Assembly: GCF_041146395.1 (NCBI RefSeq)
Contig: NC_090996.1
Location: forward strand, 35,922,738 to 35,986,737
DNA from: Eulemur rufifrons
Lineage: Eukaryota; Chordata; Mammalia; Primates; Lemuridae
DNA: 64,000 bases
Direction of reading: 5' to 3'
The notes below the pieces were generated by a model that was given only the letters and a program-made list of their open reading frames with translations, was not told the origin of the DNA and ran no database searches. The position numbers were made by a program, and so were the translations under genes. This document shows, in pieces, positions 33,721 through 45,404 of this stretch (position 1 is the stretch's first letter; the number at the start of each line of letters is the position of its first letter).

Positions 33721-36700
33721 CGCTCTGGCCCGGCACCAGCGCTGCTCCGCCCCAGGTGGGCACGGCCGCCCGCGCCCCTTAACCCTTTGTGGGGTCCCCT
33801 GGGCTGGGCGCCCGGCCCTCGCCACGGCCCTGAGGGAGCGGGACTCAGGCGGCTGCCAGCCGTCCCCGGAAAGACCCAGCCCTTGGGGACCGGTCTGCTG
33901 AGCGTCCCAGGCTGTCCCATGGCCGACCTTGGCGGGACGGAGCCTCCCAGGCTGGGCCCAGCCCCGTCGGGAGGGCCGAAAGGGGCGGGCAGGGGTGTCG
34001 CTGCACCCAGGACCGCAGTTCCGGGGACAAGTCTGCTTGAGATACACCAGCAAGGCCCACGTGCAGCCACGGCCACACCCACCCGGGCTCAGTCGGTCCC
34101 CAGGCACTCAGTGTCACCGGGGAAACTGAGGCACAGGGTAGCACGCTGGTGGGGGCAGAGCTGCTGACCACCGACCGGCCCACCCGGCCTTCTCTCGGGG
34201 GACCCAGCCGGGGATGCCGGGAGCAGCCCGCTGGGTTTCGGTCGCGGGCAGGGTGGGACCAGGCAGGTGCTTTGCCGGTTTCGCTGTGATTTTCTTGCTG
34301 GCGAAACTGCCCTGTGCCGCCAACAGCAAACCGATGCGTCCGCGGCCGCGGCGGTAACCTCACCACGAACGGTCCCCACCGGGCACCTGTGAACGCTCGG
34401 CCGGCACAGGGCCTGGTCTCACCAGCCTCCAGCACCCAGGCCCCTCCCGTCTCACAGGTGGGGAAACTGAGGCTCTCGCAGGAAGCTCCAGAGCCAGGGA
34501 AAAGCAGAGCCCGGGCGGGCAGTGCCAGGGACAGCGCCCCACTCGGACGGTCCCCGAGAGACAGGTGGAACCAAGGCCCAGCCACGTGCCACTGACCTGT
34601 TTCCTCTGAAGGCCCCGCAGCCCATCTGGGGACAGATCTGCCCCCTCCCGGACTGGGCCGGCAGTGGGAGGTCTGGCACCCGCAGGGACGCCAGGGCCCT
34701 CTGAGGGCAGGTGGAGGTGAGGGCCCCGCTGCCCACGCTCCACCCTCCCCGACAAAGATGACAACTCCGGGATGTTTAGGTCTGGGGGTCGGGGACGGGA
34801 GGTCCCTGCAGCTCCCACACGCCTGGCCGAGGGGCGGCGGGCGGTCAGCAGGCTGAAGCCCCCTCCCTGCAGGGGCCTCGGGACTGAGCTGGCAGCCCCT
34901 GGCTGTGGGACCAGGGGCCGCGGCGTCCGGTCCCGGCTGGGAGATGCGGATGTCCTCGCGGGCAGGGCCGAGCGGAGGGATCTGAGCTGCGGCTCCAGCC
35001 ACTGCCCCACCTGCCGTGCCCACGGGCCCCGTGGGAGGGCACAAGCCGACGTGTGGCGCAGCCACGGCGGGAGGCCCCTTCCCTTGGGAACGGTTCTCTA
35101 CCCGCGCTCCGGTAGGGGCGCCTCGGCCCTCACCTTGGGGTCCACACCGACCCGGGCGGAGGTTGGGGATTTGGGCAAAGTGCTGGTTCCACGGCCCAAG
35201 GCTGGGGGGCCTGAGAGGGGCTGATTTGTGGTGATACCTGGAAGAACGTGGCTCAGCCGCCGTCCACGTGGGGTGTCTGGGTCCTGTCTGGCACCCAGTG
35301 GCCACCACGTCACCACCCAGAAACGTCACAGAGCCCAACGCTAGAGCTGGGGTCGGCAAGATCGTCCGTCCTCGCCCGGCTGGGGGCCTGGCATCTGGGC
35401 AGACGCTGGCCAGGAAGGGTTGGGGTCTCCACGCCAGGCCCCCGAGTCTGCGGCACCCCACTCGGGGGCCGTCCCCTCACTGCAGACTCCGGCCCAGGAG
35501 ACTGAGCGGGTCCCGGCTCTGCCTCCCCCCGGCAGCCGCTCGGACTCAGGCCCTCCCGGGGCCGACAGCCACGCTGGCCCGAGCTCACATCCAAGCGGAA
35601 AACCTGCCCGGGAGCCACACGGTCCCGGGACGACAGGGGCTTTCCCAGACTCCCAGAACCGGGCGGCCTCAGCCCCACTTCCCCTTTCGGTCTGAACAGG
35701 GCATTCTGTTCGGCTGAGATCGAGACAACGCTCTCTGCTCTGGGTGGGGAAATGAGAAATGAGGAACTTTTCCCGCTGGCCTGTCCGGGATGGGCTGCGG
35801 GAGCTCCGGGGGGAGCTGGGCTCGGGAGGAGCTTGCGCCTGGAGCCTGGCCAGCCTTGGAAGGAGCGTCTCAGCCGGGGGCTCTTGGGGGGCCCACCTTC
35901 TGCAGCAAAACCACACCAGCCAGAGGGCCGGGCAGCGGCCCCACCCCGGGGAGCAGCCCTGGGACCCGGCGCCTGGAGGCTCCCGGGACCCCTGGCCTGA
36001 GGGAGCCCCGGGGGTCGGGGGTCGGGAGGGCGCCAGCAGCCGGCCCAGCAGCGAGGACACAGGGGAGGGGTGGTGGGCAGGGGCAGAGGGCAGGGGTGGA
36101 GAGCAGGGAGTGGAGGGCAGGGGGCGGAGGGCAGGGGAGGGTGCAGAGAGCCAGAGGCGGTGTGTGCCCCTTGGCCAGCCGGGGAGTGGGTGCACCATGG
36201 GGGGGCAGCCTCAATCGCCACGAAACCCAGATGGGGGAGAACCCACAGGAGGCTTCCCTGGGCCCAGGCCGAGGGGGCTTTTTACCCCGTGGCAAGCCAG
36301 ATGGAGGGTCCGGGCCCCCAGGAGTTAACACGCAGGAGCCCCGCCAAGGCCAAACAAAACTTCAGGGCCTTCCAGCCCTTGGGAACCTGGCAGGCCCCAC
36401 AGCGCGGATGCCGGGCTGCGGGGGGGCCTGGCCGGCTTGTCAGCCAGCCGGACACCTGGGGTTTTCCTTGGTTCGGGGTGTCAATGCACGAGCTTAGGGG
36501 GCCATATGGACCCGGACAGCCTTGGCTGGACGCAGGACAGGCTGGGCCGGTTCCACGAAGGCGGGGGCTGGGAAGGCTGTGGCATCAGGAGCCTGGCGGT
36601 GGCAGCCCCTCCCCAGACTCCCCCGCAGCCGGGGGGCTTGGCACAGCCCGGACGTCAGGAACCCTCGTAAAGCTGCGCAGCTCTCCCCAGACGCTGCTGC

Positions 36701-37434
36701 TGCTGGCAGGGCCTGGACGCGGGAGCCCCGGCGCGGGCAGGGGAGGGTGGCGGCTACGCGGGCAGGGGCGGGTGGGTGCCCCACTGGGGCCACCCCGTTG
36801 AAAGTGCAGATGCAGCTGCTCCTGTTGGGGCTCTCGTAAGAGGCACAGTCCTCCCACCCCCGACAAGGTGCCTGAGAGGCAGCCTCTGCACAGCACAGAC
36901 GTGGTGGCCCCAGCCCTGAGCAGCCCGTGCGCCCGGGAGGCCTGGCAAGGGGACCAGGCTGTCCCCGTTGGCTGTCACTCCCCACAACTGTTTTCTCCCT
37001 AGAAACTTCCCTCCAACCAGACAGCTCTGCCCGTCCCCGTGGGGCAGCTTTTATCCCGCTCCCAGCCTGGCTCCCGGCCAGGGCCCGAAAAACGCCGGCA
37101 GCTCCCAGCGCCCGCCGCGTAGCCCCCCAGCACCGGCTCCGGGACTCGCCTGGGAGGAACACACGGCCCCGATCGGGCCCCTGGGACTGCTGTGTCCACT
37201 GAGGCCCCCAAGGAGGGAGACGCGGCCCCACCTCCCGAGGCAGCTGGGGCAGGGCCGGCGGGGGTTTAAACTCAGACTCCACGCAGGCTGAGGGGCTGCC
37301 CTGCCTCGGTGGGACCCCGTGTCGGCCAGCTCGGGGAGCAGGGGCCAAGTCTACGCCGAGAGCCCTGGACCTTGCCCGGCCGGGCACCTTCCCCGCCGGA
37401 GCTCACGGAAAGCAACACACAACACGCAGCCCAC
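33721..37434. other. GC-rich intergenic DNA downstream of SOX8
   Basis: MIR cores in minus orientation occur at about 34105-34150 (ggggaaactgaggcacaggg) and 34440-34485 (tggggaaactgaggctctcg). A G-rich imperfect repeat (gggcaggggcggagg type) lies at 36060-36150. No gene is supported. Confidence 0.45.
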
Positions 37435-38892
37435 CTAGATAAAAAGCACTTTTTAATTTTACCCAACTGATCTGTACAAAAGTTAGTGCTGCTTGGAAAG
37501 AGAGTAGCGTGCTGCGGCAGGCCAGTCTTCCCGCACGCGGCCCGGGGACAGACCGCGTAAAACCAGTTTGCTGCGGTCCCCACCCCCAGAGAGAGGTGCC
37601 AAACACAAAAATTTTTTTTTTTCTAGAAAAAGGTAGGAAAAGTAGAAAAAGTAAAAAGAAGCAATTTCTCAGATGTATTTAAATTTACAAAGTTTAAAGG
37701 CACGAGTTTCCATGAAGTAGGCGGTTATCGTATGCTCAGCGCGGCAGAAGCAGGCAGCTAAATCGGTTCCGCTCCTCTACAGCCAGGAGCCCGACGCTCA
37801 GTGGAGAAGGGTGTTTCACAGCTTGGGGGGTGGCGCCCGGCGCCTGCGCCAAGATGGTCGCGTTTCTGAGCCGCCCTCCCCAGGAAATTCCTGTCTTCCG
37901 CCACCTGGCAGGCTGCGGGCAGGGCCAACCCTGCCGCCCACACCCCAACCTGACCCTGGGCGCCGGGCACCCCGGCCCGATCAGAGATGCTGCCCGGCAA
38001 ACCCCGTCTCCTCCCAGGGTTTCTGGCCACCGAGCAGGAGGGGCAGCGCCCAGGCCCCCGGGGCTTCCTAGCGGGGGACAGTGGCCTCCCCACGCGCCAG
38101 ATCCAAGCACTGAGATGCCACCGACGCCAACACTGTGACCCTCCTCCCCACCGGGCCCCCGAGCAAGCTTCCCGGCTTCCATTTTGTCTTAAATTCTACT
38201 CTTTGCACAAATACTTCATTAATTAAAGATAAAATAATACGGAACATAAATACATCTTTAACAGCTTTCAAAACAAACACCTTTAAGCTTCAAAAATAAA
38301 AATTACCAAAAAACAAAATAAAAAGAGAGAAGTTTTGTTAATCACAACCAAACCTTGCCCGGGAGGACTGACTACAAGGAGTGCCGGGGTCTCACAGGCT
38401 GGTCCCCAGGGCGCTCGCTCGCGTGGATGAAGCCTGAGCGTGTGACACGCCACCCGCCGTCCCGGGAGCGTCCTCCATTGGTGCGAGGGGATCTCTGCGC
38501 CCAGGCGGGCCTGGCGCTCCGGCAGCCCCAGCCGAGACCACGAGCATCCCTGTCCTCTGTGCTGCTGCTTTGCAGGGACAGAGATGCAAACCCCAGGCGC
38601 TGGTGTCCGCAGGCCACACAGAAGAGGGACGAGTGGCCGTCCTTTGGGGATCCCCAGCCACCTCAGAGAGGGAGAAGGAGGGACAAGAGAGCGCTGTCCG
38701 TCAGCGGAGGCTTGGAGACCTGCAGGCCTCGGGCGTTGGTGACAGAGGCGTTTCCGCAGCTTCAGCCGGCACTTGGAGGGTGACCGCGGCAGCCGCTCCC
38801 CCACGGGCCAGCACACAGCCAGGAGCCCGGCAGGTCTTGGCAGAGAGAGGCCGTGCTCGCCGGTGGGGGCCCCTCTCCAGGGCATGGTGGCC
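37435..38892 (-). other. SOX8 3' untranslated region
   Basis: From the SOX8 stop codon to a minus-strand ATTAAA signal, about 1.46 kb. The distal part (37440-37735 and 38165-38345) is strikingly AT-rich compared with everything around it, as expected of a retained 3' UTR, and contains AU-rich and ATTTA-type runs such as gatgtatttatgttcc. The end point is inferred. Confidence 0.65.
37452..37457 (-). terminator. SOX8 polyadenylation signal ATTAAA
   Basis: tttaat on the plus strand reads ATTAAA on the minus strand, followed in the minus direction by a gtgctttttatctaggtggg stretch. It is the last plausible signal at the end of the AT-rich 3' UTR. Confidence 0.5.
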
Positions 38893-39626
38893 TCAGGGCC
38901 TGGTCAGCGTGGTGTACACGGGCTGGTCCCAGTTACTGGTGGGGCTGTGGGTGGGCGGCAGGGACAGCCCATTGAGCAGGGGCGAGGCGTAGGGCCGGCG
39001 GGGCGAGTGGAAGTAGGGGTACTGGTAGAGGCTGGACGGGTAGCCGGGGTAGGCGCTGTAGTAGCCGGAGGCCTGCAGGTCAGTGTAGTCGCCCTGCGAG
39101 CTGGCGAAGGAGCTGGTGGCCGTGGCGGGTGTGGCCGTGGTCACGCTGGCCTGGGCGCTGTAGGAGCCGTAGTCGGCGCGGCCGGGCGAGCCATGGGGCT
39201 GGTCGCCGTAGTGGCCGGGGCTCAGCTGCTCCGTCTTGATGTGCGGCCGCGGGGGGCCCGCCTCGGACGGGGAGGCCGAGGCCGGCGGGGCGCCCTTGTG
39301 GGCCCACACAGGGGACACCCCGGGGTGAGAGTAGGAGGCGGCCCCATAGGAGCCGGTGGCGGCCTGGCTGGGCTCCGCGGGCAGGGCCGAGTGGCCGTTC
39401 AGGGGCAGGTACTGGTCGAACTCGTGCACGTCGAAAGTGTCCATGGTGCCCATGACCTCGCTGCTGAGCTCGGAGATGTCCACGTTGCTGAAGTCGATGT
39501 TCTGGCGCCCGCTGTCCACCAGGCGGCGCCCCTCCAGCTTCAGCTCCGGCTTGGCCGCGCCGGCGCCCGCCTGGTGCAGGTCGGCCTTGGGGGTGGTGGG
39601 CGGGGTGGGCGGCCCGTGGGTCTGCC
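38893..39626 (-). CDS. SOX8: SOX8 coding exon 3 (C-terminal transactivation region)
   Basis: The exon starts after a minus-strand acceptor (ctctccgcag) at 39627 and ends at TGA 38895-38893. It encodes residues 218-461. It opens with QTHGPPTPPTTPK, then the conserved middle transactivation (K2/TAM) segment (GRQNIDFSNVDISELSSEVM, followed by a DVHEFDQYLP run), a proline/serine-rich stretch with the KTEQ sumoylation-type motif (PHIKTEQLSPG), and the C-terminal activation domain ending QPVYTTLTRP, identical to the human end. Relative to human SOX8 the region between KTEQ and the tail is longer and Ala/Thr-rich. Phase fits exon 2 exactly (g|gg codon). Confidence 0.97.
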
Positions 39627-40335
39627 CTGCGGAGAGAGCACACTGCGGGATGAATGCCCCTTCTGTGGGCGCGGGAGGGGCCGCGGCCGGCCACGAGGGG
39701 AGGGACGCCGCAGGCCAACTGCCGCAGGTAGGAATGAACGGCTTTTTGTTTCTTTACGGTTCCCAGAAATTCCAACAAAGTCAGACCCAGACCTCACTCC
39801 TTGGCCGAGAAAATTCCGTTAAGCGCGGTTCTCCGGGAAGACCTCGGACCCTCCCGGGAGACCACGTGGGGGGAGAGGGCGGCCAGCGCTAGCACTGGGC
39901 CACGGTGAAGCCACACAGAACCTCCTCCCTGGCACCACCAAACAAACCCAGGCTCCCAGACTCCGGCCAACGTGGCCAAGGCCGCTCGGCTACGGGAGTC
40001 CACCCGCCAGTCTGACCCTGGGGCTGGGGCTGCTGCCTGCCACCATGCGGGCCTCCCTCCTGTTGGCGCGGCCGGTCTGGCTGGCTGCGCTAAAAACCCC
40101 CAATTCCCGGGGCACCAGACCAAGCCAAGCCAACCGTCGGCTGGGCAGCCCCCTCGTGGGTCAGAATGGGCTGTGACGGCGGCCGGAGGGTGGCTGTCTG
40201 TCCGGCATCTGCGCTGGGCTGGCAGTGAGCCCCGCCCCCACACTGTGGCTCAGCCTGGCCACGGCCAGACACCCAGACACGCCCCTACCTGCCCCCTCCC
40301 CAACTCTCAGATGCCAGGGGGGCCCTGGCGCCCAC
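39627..40335 (-). other. SOX8 intron 2
   Basis: 709 bp with a minus-strand GTGGGC donor at 40335 and a CAG acceptor at 39627. No repeat or RNA gene is recognised inside. Confidence 0.9.
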
Positions 40336-40565
40336 CTGTGTGGTCGCCGTGGTGGTGCGCGTCACCGAGGCCCGCGTCGGCCTTGTACATGGCGCCGCCA
40401 GGGTGATGGCCCAGCTCGGCGCCCGAGTCCGAGTCGCTCTGGCCGGTCTTGACGCTCTTTCTGCGTCGCGGCTGGTACTTGTAGTCCGGGTGGTCCTTCT
40501 TGTGCTGGACTCGGAGCCGCTCGGCCTCCTCCACGAAGGGGCGCTTCTCGCTCTCGCTCAGCAAG
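40336..40565 (-). CDS. SOX8: SOX8 coding exon 2 (C-terminal half of HMG box)
   Basis: 230 bp between a tgcag acceptor (minus strand, 40566) and a gtgggc donor (40335). It encodes the second half of the HMG box ([20 protein letters not shown], then [16 protein letters not shown]), including the C-terminal basic nuclear-localisation stretch RRRK. A serine/aspartate and His-rich linker follows ([23 protein letters not shown]). The intron position inside the HMG box is characteristic of the SOXE group (SOX8, SOX9, SOX10). The codon for R141 is split cg|c across intron 1. Confidence 0.97.
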
Positions 40566-41844
40566 CTGCAGGCACAGGGCAGAGGCAGGGATGGCCGGGG
40601 TGCCCCGCACACCCGCCCTGGGCCGGCAGCAGACGGCCAGGCCCGCGGCCGAGGTGCAGGGAGAGGACGAGACACCCTGGCCGGGTAAGGGGCCACAGGC
40701 GCAGCCCTCGCTGAGAACAGAAGGCGGGAGCTGCGGTGCCGGCTTGGGGGGCTTGTGTGCTCCTTACAGCCCCAGGAGCGGCCCCAAACCTCTGTCTTTC
40801 TCCTCCTACTGCCCCCCTTCCCAAGCCTGTTTGTTCCCTCCCTTTGGGGCTTTCTGCGGGCGGCCGGCAGGACCGAGAATTACACTGTGGACAAAAGCAA
40901 GGCTTCGGGAACCCTGCCGGACCAGCGGGCAGCTGGGCTTGCAGCCGCCCCGACCCCAGACTTCAGACACACTGGCGAGACCCGGGCATCTGTCCTCCCT
41001 GCGCCACGGAACACACATGCCCCTCAGGCTCCCCACGGCTTCCCTCGAGCTGTCTGGGCAGGGCCTAGGGGAGCAGGGCTGTGCCCCAGATCCCGACAGA
41101 AGGCAGGAAGGGCAGATCTGAAAGCTCCCGGCCCCGGTTCACCAGGCGAAGAGCAGGAAACAGGGAACCAGAGCCCCAAACCCACAGACTTCCATTTTAA
41201 ACCCAAGTGGAGGGCGCTTGGTGGGGGTGGCCTGTTCCCAGCAACAAGTCCTGCACTGCTGTGCCCTACTTTCTGCCAAACGGCCAGCTCCACCAAGCCA
41301 GCGTGTGCACAAAGCCTGCCTTGCCAGGCAGCTCCCTCCTCATCTCCCCTCCATCCTTCCCTGCTGCGGGCACAGAGGTGGCCAGGAGAGGCCGAGGCTG
41401 TGGGGAAGGCAGCAGCTGGCCAACTGGCACCCTGTCCACCTGCCTGCCCCACCCCCTCCCATGGGCGTCCTGGGCGCCCTTTCCAAGCAGGGCACCTCCA
41501 GGGAGCTGCAGGACCCCGGTTCCCAGCCCGGCAGGCCCTCGTGCCCGGCCCGCTCACAGTGGCTGGCTGGCACCCCGGCAGGATGTCCCCAGAGCTGGCG
41601 AATGTGCCCGAGAGCGTACACACCACAGGGGTGCACATGCCACAGCTGCCCTGGCAGACCCAGACCCACACCTGGTGTGGGATCTCGGCCGTAGGCTGCT
41701 TTCCCACTCGGGTCGTGGAGCCCGAGGAGGCCGGCCTGAGGTTGCCGTCTCTGAGACCCCGCGCTCCCCCAGGCCCCGAGGCCAAGCGGCCCCGCTCGCT
41801 GTCCCGGTTCCCCGCCGTCCGCGGCCAGGGGACAGCTCACTCAC
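40566..41844 (-). other. SOX8 intron 1
   Basis: 1279 bp with a minus-strand gtgagt donor at 41844 and a ctgcag acceptor at 40566. It interrupts the HMG box after the GKLW motif, as in other SOXE genes. No transposon is recognised. The long plus-strand open frame crossing intron 1 and exon 1 (40755-43019) is an antisense shadow. Confidence 0.9.
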
Positions 41845-42266
41845 CGCCACAGCTTGCCCAGCGTCTTGCTCAGCTCCGCGTTGTGCAGGTGCGGGTACTG
41901 GTCCGCCAGCTTGCGGCGCGCCGCCTGCGCCCACACCATGAAGGCGTTCATGGGCCGCTTCACGTGAGGTTTGGCCTTGAGCGCGCCGCCCCCGCCCCCG
42001 CGCACAGGCATGGGCACCAGGCTCCAGTCGTAGCCCTTGAGCACCTGCGACACGGCGTCGCGGATGCAGGCGGGGAAGCGCTCGTCCCCCGCCTCGGCCG
42101 CGTCCCCCCGACCACCGCCCCCCGTGCTCCCCGCGCGGCCCAGGCCCTCGGAGCCCGCGGGCGACGGCGGCGCGTCCGAGTCCGAGTCCTCCACGTGCGA
42201 CATGGAGCTGGCGGTGCCGGACGGGCTGCAGGGCGGCTGGGCGCGGGCCTCGCTCATGTCCAGCAT
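41845..42266 (-). CDS. SOX8: SOX8 coding exon 1 (dimerisation domain and first half of HMG box)
   Basis: SOX8 is a SOXE-group transcription factor that binds ACAAAG/ACAATG sites in the nucleus, alone or as a dimer, and works with SOX9 and SOX10 in neural crest, glia, gonad and skeleton. This exon encodes residues 1-140. It starts [17 protein letters not shown] (human [17 protein letters not shown]), then has the SOXE dimerisation domain at about 61-87 ([20 protein letters not shown], then WSLVPMP) and the HMG box from about residue 101 ([20 protein letters not shown]) to GKLW. The ATG at 42266 is chosen by this similarity; a second in-frame ATG at M4 has a better context. Joined, the exons give 1386 bp and 461 residues (human 446). 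No frame break is seen. Confidence 0.98.
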
Positions 42267-42440
42267 CGGGGCTGCGCGCGGAGGGGCGCGCACGGGGAAG
42301 TGCAACGGCGCCCGGGCTGCGCTACAGCCGCTCCGGGACCCGAGGTCGCCGCGCGGTGGCCCGACCTTCGTCGCCGCCCCAGCTCGGGTTCCCCCGCCGC
42401 CGCCGCCGCCGCCGCAGCTCCGTCCCGGCTCCGGGACCCG
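42267..42440 (-). other. SOX8 5' UTR (approximate)
   Basis: GC-rich leader upstream of the SOX8 ATG, including a (CCG)n run on the plus strand at 42394-42415 (GGC repeat in the sense RNA). The transcription start is not visible. It is placed near 42425-42440 from the spacing to the CCAAT box. Confidence 0.4.
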
Positions 42441-42493
42441 CAACAAGTTTCTTTAAGCGGCGCCCCGAGGCCCCTCCCCCCACCCGTCTCTCC

Positions 42494-42498
42494 ATTGG
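42494..42498 (-). promoter_or_regulatory. CCAAT box of the SOX8 promoter
   Basis: attgg on the plus strand (within ctccattggtcgg) reads CCAAT on the minus strand, about 230 bp upstream of the SOX8 ATG and about 60-70 bp from the inferred start site. A weak TATA-like cttaaag lies nearer the start, around 42453 on the minus strand. Confidence 0.45.
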
Positions 42499-43560
42499 TC
42501 GGGCGCTCCCCACTCCCACGAGGGCGGAGCTCGGCCACCCCCGCCCCCCCACCCATAAAGAAAGCTCCGCGGTTCCCGCTGCGCCCCCGCCCGCCCCGCC
42601 TGGCGCCGCACCACGTGGGCCCGGCGCGCCCAGCATCCCAGGATCCGCGCCCTCCCGCCTCCCCGCGCCGCGAGCCCCCCTTCCTGGGGGACCGGGAAGG
42701 AAAAAGGGGGCCTGGAGGGCGGGCGGGGGCTCTGCGGCGCGCTCTCCTCTGCGGGCCGGTCGCCGCTCCCGGGTGGGTCCGCCCCCTGGCCCGATGCTTA
42801 GCAAGGCAGCGGGTCCCCAACACACACACGGCCCATCTCGAGCCTCGACGTCTCGCCCGCAACCCAGAGGCGCCGGGTCAGCTGCCGCCTGCCCGCGGCC
42901 CAGGGGAGGGTCCGCTCAGCCGCGCGGCGCCGAAGCCCGGGCTCCCCGTCCGCGGGCAGGCGCGACGCGCGGGAGCCGCCAGCTCGTTCCGAGCCTGCGG
43001 GCAGCGCACGTCCAGGTAACGCGCGCCCAACCCCAGGTCGCCCTCCCCATCCGGGCGCGAGCGCTGGCGGGGGCGCGGCCCGGGCCGGGCGGCTGGAGGG
43101 GGCGGGAGCGCTGGGCGGGGCCTGGGCTGACCCCGGCTGCCGAGTCCCTGAGGCCACCAGGCGGATGCCGTGGCCGGACGCGGGGGCCTAGGGCCTTCCG
43201 GGTGTGACCCCGGGGTTGGAGGCGCAGAGGCCCTCCGGCGCGGCGGCTCTGGGTGGTCCGACGGAGGCGGAGGCAGCTCCTGGCCTCTGCGCCTGGGGCG
43301 CCTGGAGAGGAGGAGGGAGGGGGCGGGGTGTGCCGCCCTGGTGGGGGCAGCGGGGTCGGAGAGGGGACATTTCCCTCGAGGCGAGCGCCTAGCCACTGCT
43401 GCGAGTCCCCTCCCGCGGCCGCCCCCGCGAGTTGGCCCCAGGCCCGCAGTCCTCGAGCGCGGCCGGCATTCTTTCGACCGATGCGCGGAGAGGCGACAGC
43501 CCCGCCGCCCCCTCGGGTGGCCGACGCGGGACTCTTGCGTCTCCAAAGTGTATCCCGACG

Positions 43561-44929
43561 ACCCTAAGCAAGGGTGCCAGGTCCCCCAACCGCACACGAC
43601 TCCCAAGTCACCTACGTCTGGGCCAGTGGCCGCCGCAGCCCCGGAGTGGCGCCGCCTCCAGCCCGGCCGGCAGAAGGGCCTGGTGTTTCCAAAGGCAAGT
43701 TGGCGGGTCGCGCTGGAGCTTCCCCCGCGCGCGCCTTACCGACCTCGGGCTCGCTCTGGCCGGCCGGGAGATGGTGGCCCCGGCGGCTGCCCGGACCCAC
43801 AGCCTCACATTTGGAACGGCTGGCACCATGTCCAGGAGCTGGGGCTTCAAGGCGGGCTTTCTCGGGAGGCATGAGCCTGGGCACTGAAGAACCAGGGCCA
43901 GGCTGCCTGCCACCTGCCCGCGGCGGAGGGGAAAGTGCCCTCGTCTGCGCACACAGGGCTGACCCCCAGGCGGGGTGCGGGGAGCCCTGGGGAGGGCTGC
44001 CAAGGTGAGCTGTGCGCTGGGAGGCTCCGCCTGAGCTGGGTGCCAGAGTGGCTGTGCTGCCCCCCCTCTGCCATCTGCCACCTCTGGCTCTGTCACCTGC
44101 CAAGGAAGACCCCTCCCCACCCGTCTGTGCAGGCTCTCCACCTCCGTAGAGGCCCCGCCCTTCACCCAGGTCCCTGCCTGGGCCCTCAGTGGTCTGCGGA
44201 ACATCACCCACAGATTACACACCTGCTGTGTGCTGTGGGCTTTCCGCAATGGTGCTCCATGCTCCTCCCGAAGGTGCTGGCCTCGGGGCGGGGGAAGTAG
44301 CCAGCAAACAAGTAACATCTCCAGGGCAGAGATCGTCATCACTGGGTGGGGTGGGGGGTCTGTAAGAAGGGTGGTCTGGGGAGGCTTCTTTGAGCCTTTG
44401 ACAAGTAGGCTGAGACCCGAAGCTTCCAACCTCATGGAGAGAAGAAAAAGCATTCCCGGGGTGGGTGGTATGTGCAAAGGCCCTGCGGCAGCACAGAGCA
44501 CAGGGGATTTGATGACAGAGGCCCTGGTGGTTGAAGAGTTGAGGGGCAGCCATTGGAGCCACCGCTGTGCCCACCTCTTGAGCCCCACGTGCTCATGAGT
44601 GGGCCCCATTCCCCCTCTCTCTTCAGCCCCTTGTCCCTGCCCTGACCTGCTGGGCTGGCACGACCCACCCCTCCCCTCAGTGCCATCCCGTGTGCTGGGC
44701 AGCTTCAAGGAGAGGGTCTGCCGGTGGAACTTGAAGCGGGCAGGGGAAGTTGACAGGAAGGAGGTTTCTAGACCCCTGTCCCGCAGAGGCGCCAAGGGCA
44801 CCTGCACAGCAGGAGTGTGGCTGGTGGGTGCTGCCCTTGCCCAGACAGGACCAGCCTCGGCCTGTGGGGGCCCCAGGCCAAAGACCCCCTCAGCCCACTC
44901 CTGCGCTTCTAGGGACGGCGACCCCGGAA
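43561..44929. other. SOX8-LMF1 intergenic DNA, proximal part
   Basis: No coding exon supported. The segment at 44285-44570 (with gtagccagcaaacaagtaac and gcaaaggccctgcggcag) looks like an ancient interspersed repeat that I cannot name. Confidence 0.4.
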
Positions 44930-45160
44930 GGCTGTGTGTGGACAGCGGTGTGATGTGCCGTGTGTTTATTTGTTGTGCGTGTGGTGTGTGTATGATGTGC
45001 GTATGGTGTGTGTATTTTGTGTGCGGTGTTTGTGTGTGGTGGGGATATGTTGTGTGTATGTGGTGGGTGGGGATTGTGTGTTGGTGTCTGTTGTGTGTAT
45101 GTGGGGGGTGTGGCCTGTGTCTCCTGTGTGTTTGGGGGTGTGCACAGCATGTGTGTTGGG
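44930..45160. repeat. GT-rich low-complexity tract
   Basis: About 230 bp of imperfect tgtgtgt, gtgtatgatg and ttgtgtgtatgtgg blocks. Alternating purine-pyrimidine runs of this type can form Z-DNA. The translation (Cys/Val-rich on plus, His/Thr/Pro on minus) is an artefact. Confidence 0.9.
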
Positions 45161-45404
45161 GCTGCAGGCTGAGCGCCCTCCTGGAGCAGCACGGCTGTCG
45201 TCCCCCCCTCCCCCGCTGGTCCCCGGTGGTCCCGCCCACCGGCCGCCTGGCCCAGGGAGGCCGCCTGCGTGTTTTGTGCAGACTTCAAGAGAAAAGCGCT
45301 GGGGGCGGGCGCAGCGCCGTGGAGCCCGGCTGGCGTGTTCTGCGTGTCCGCAGCCCTGGCCTGGCCTCCCGGCCCTGTGCTCAGAGGCAGTTGGCGTTGC
45401 CTCC

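Larger units (their letters stand above)
41850..43560. promoter_or_regulatory. SOX8 CpG island
   Basis: Dense CpG over SOX8 exon 1 and about 1.3 kb upstream, with GGGCGG/CCGCCC boxes throughout. CpG density falls off after about 43.6 kb. An island that extends so far upstream could also start a divergent plus-strand RNA (a cag|gtaacg donor is at 43016). Confidence 0.75.

Noticed and set aside
40755..43019. 754-codon plus-strand open frame over SOX8
   Set aside because: It is antisense to SOX8 exon 1 and intron 1. Openness is explained by GC content and the SOX8 codon pattern on the other strand.
43608..45239. 543-codon minus-strand frame upstream of SOX8
   Set aside because: It includes a His/Thr-rich stretch from the GT-rich tract, has no similarity, and lacks splice or promoter support.
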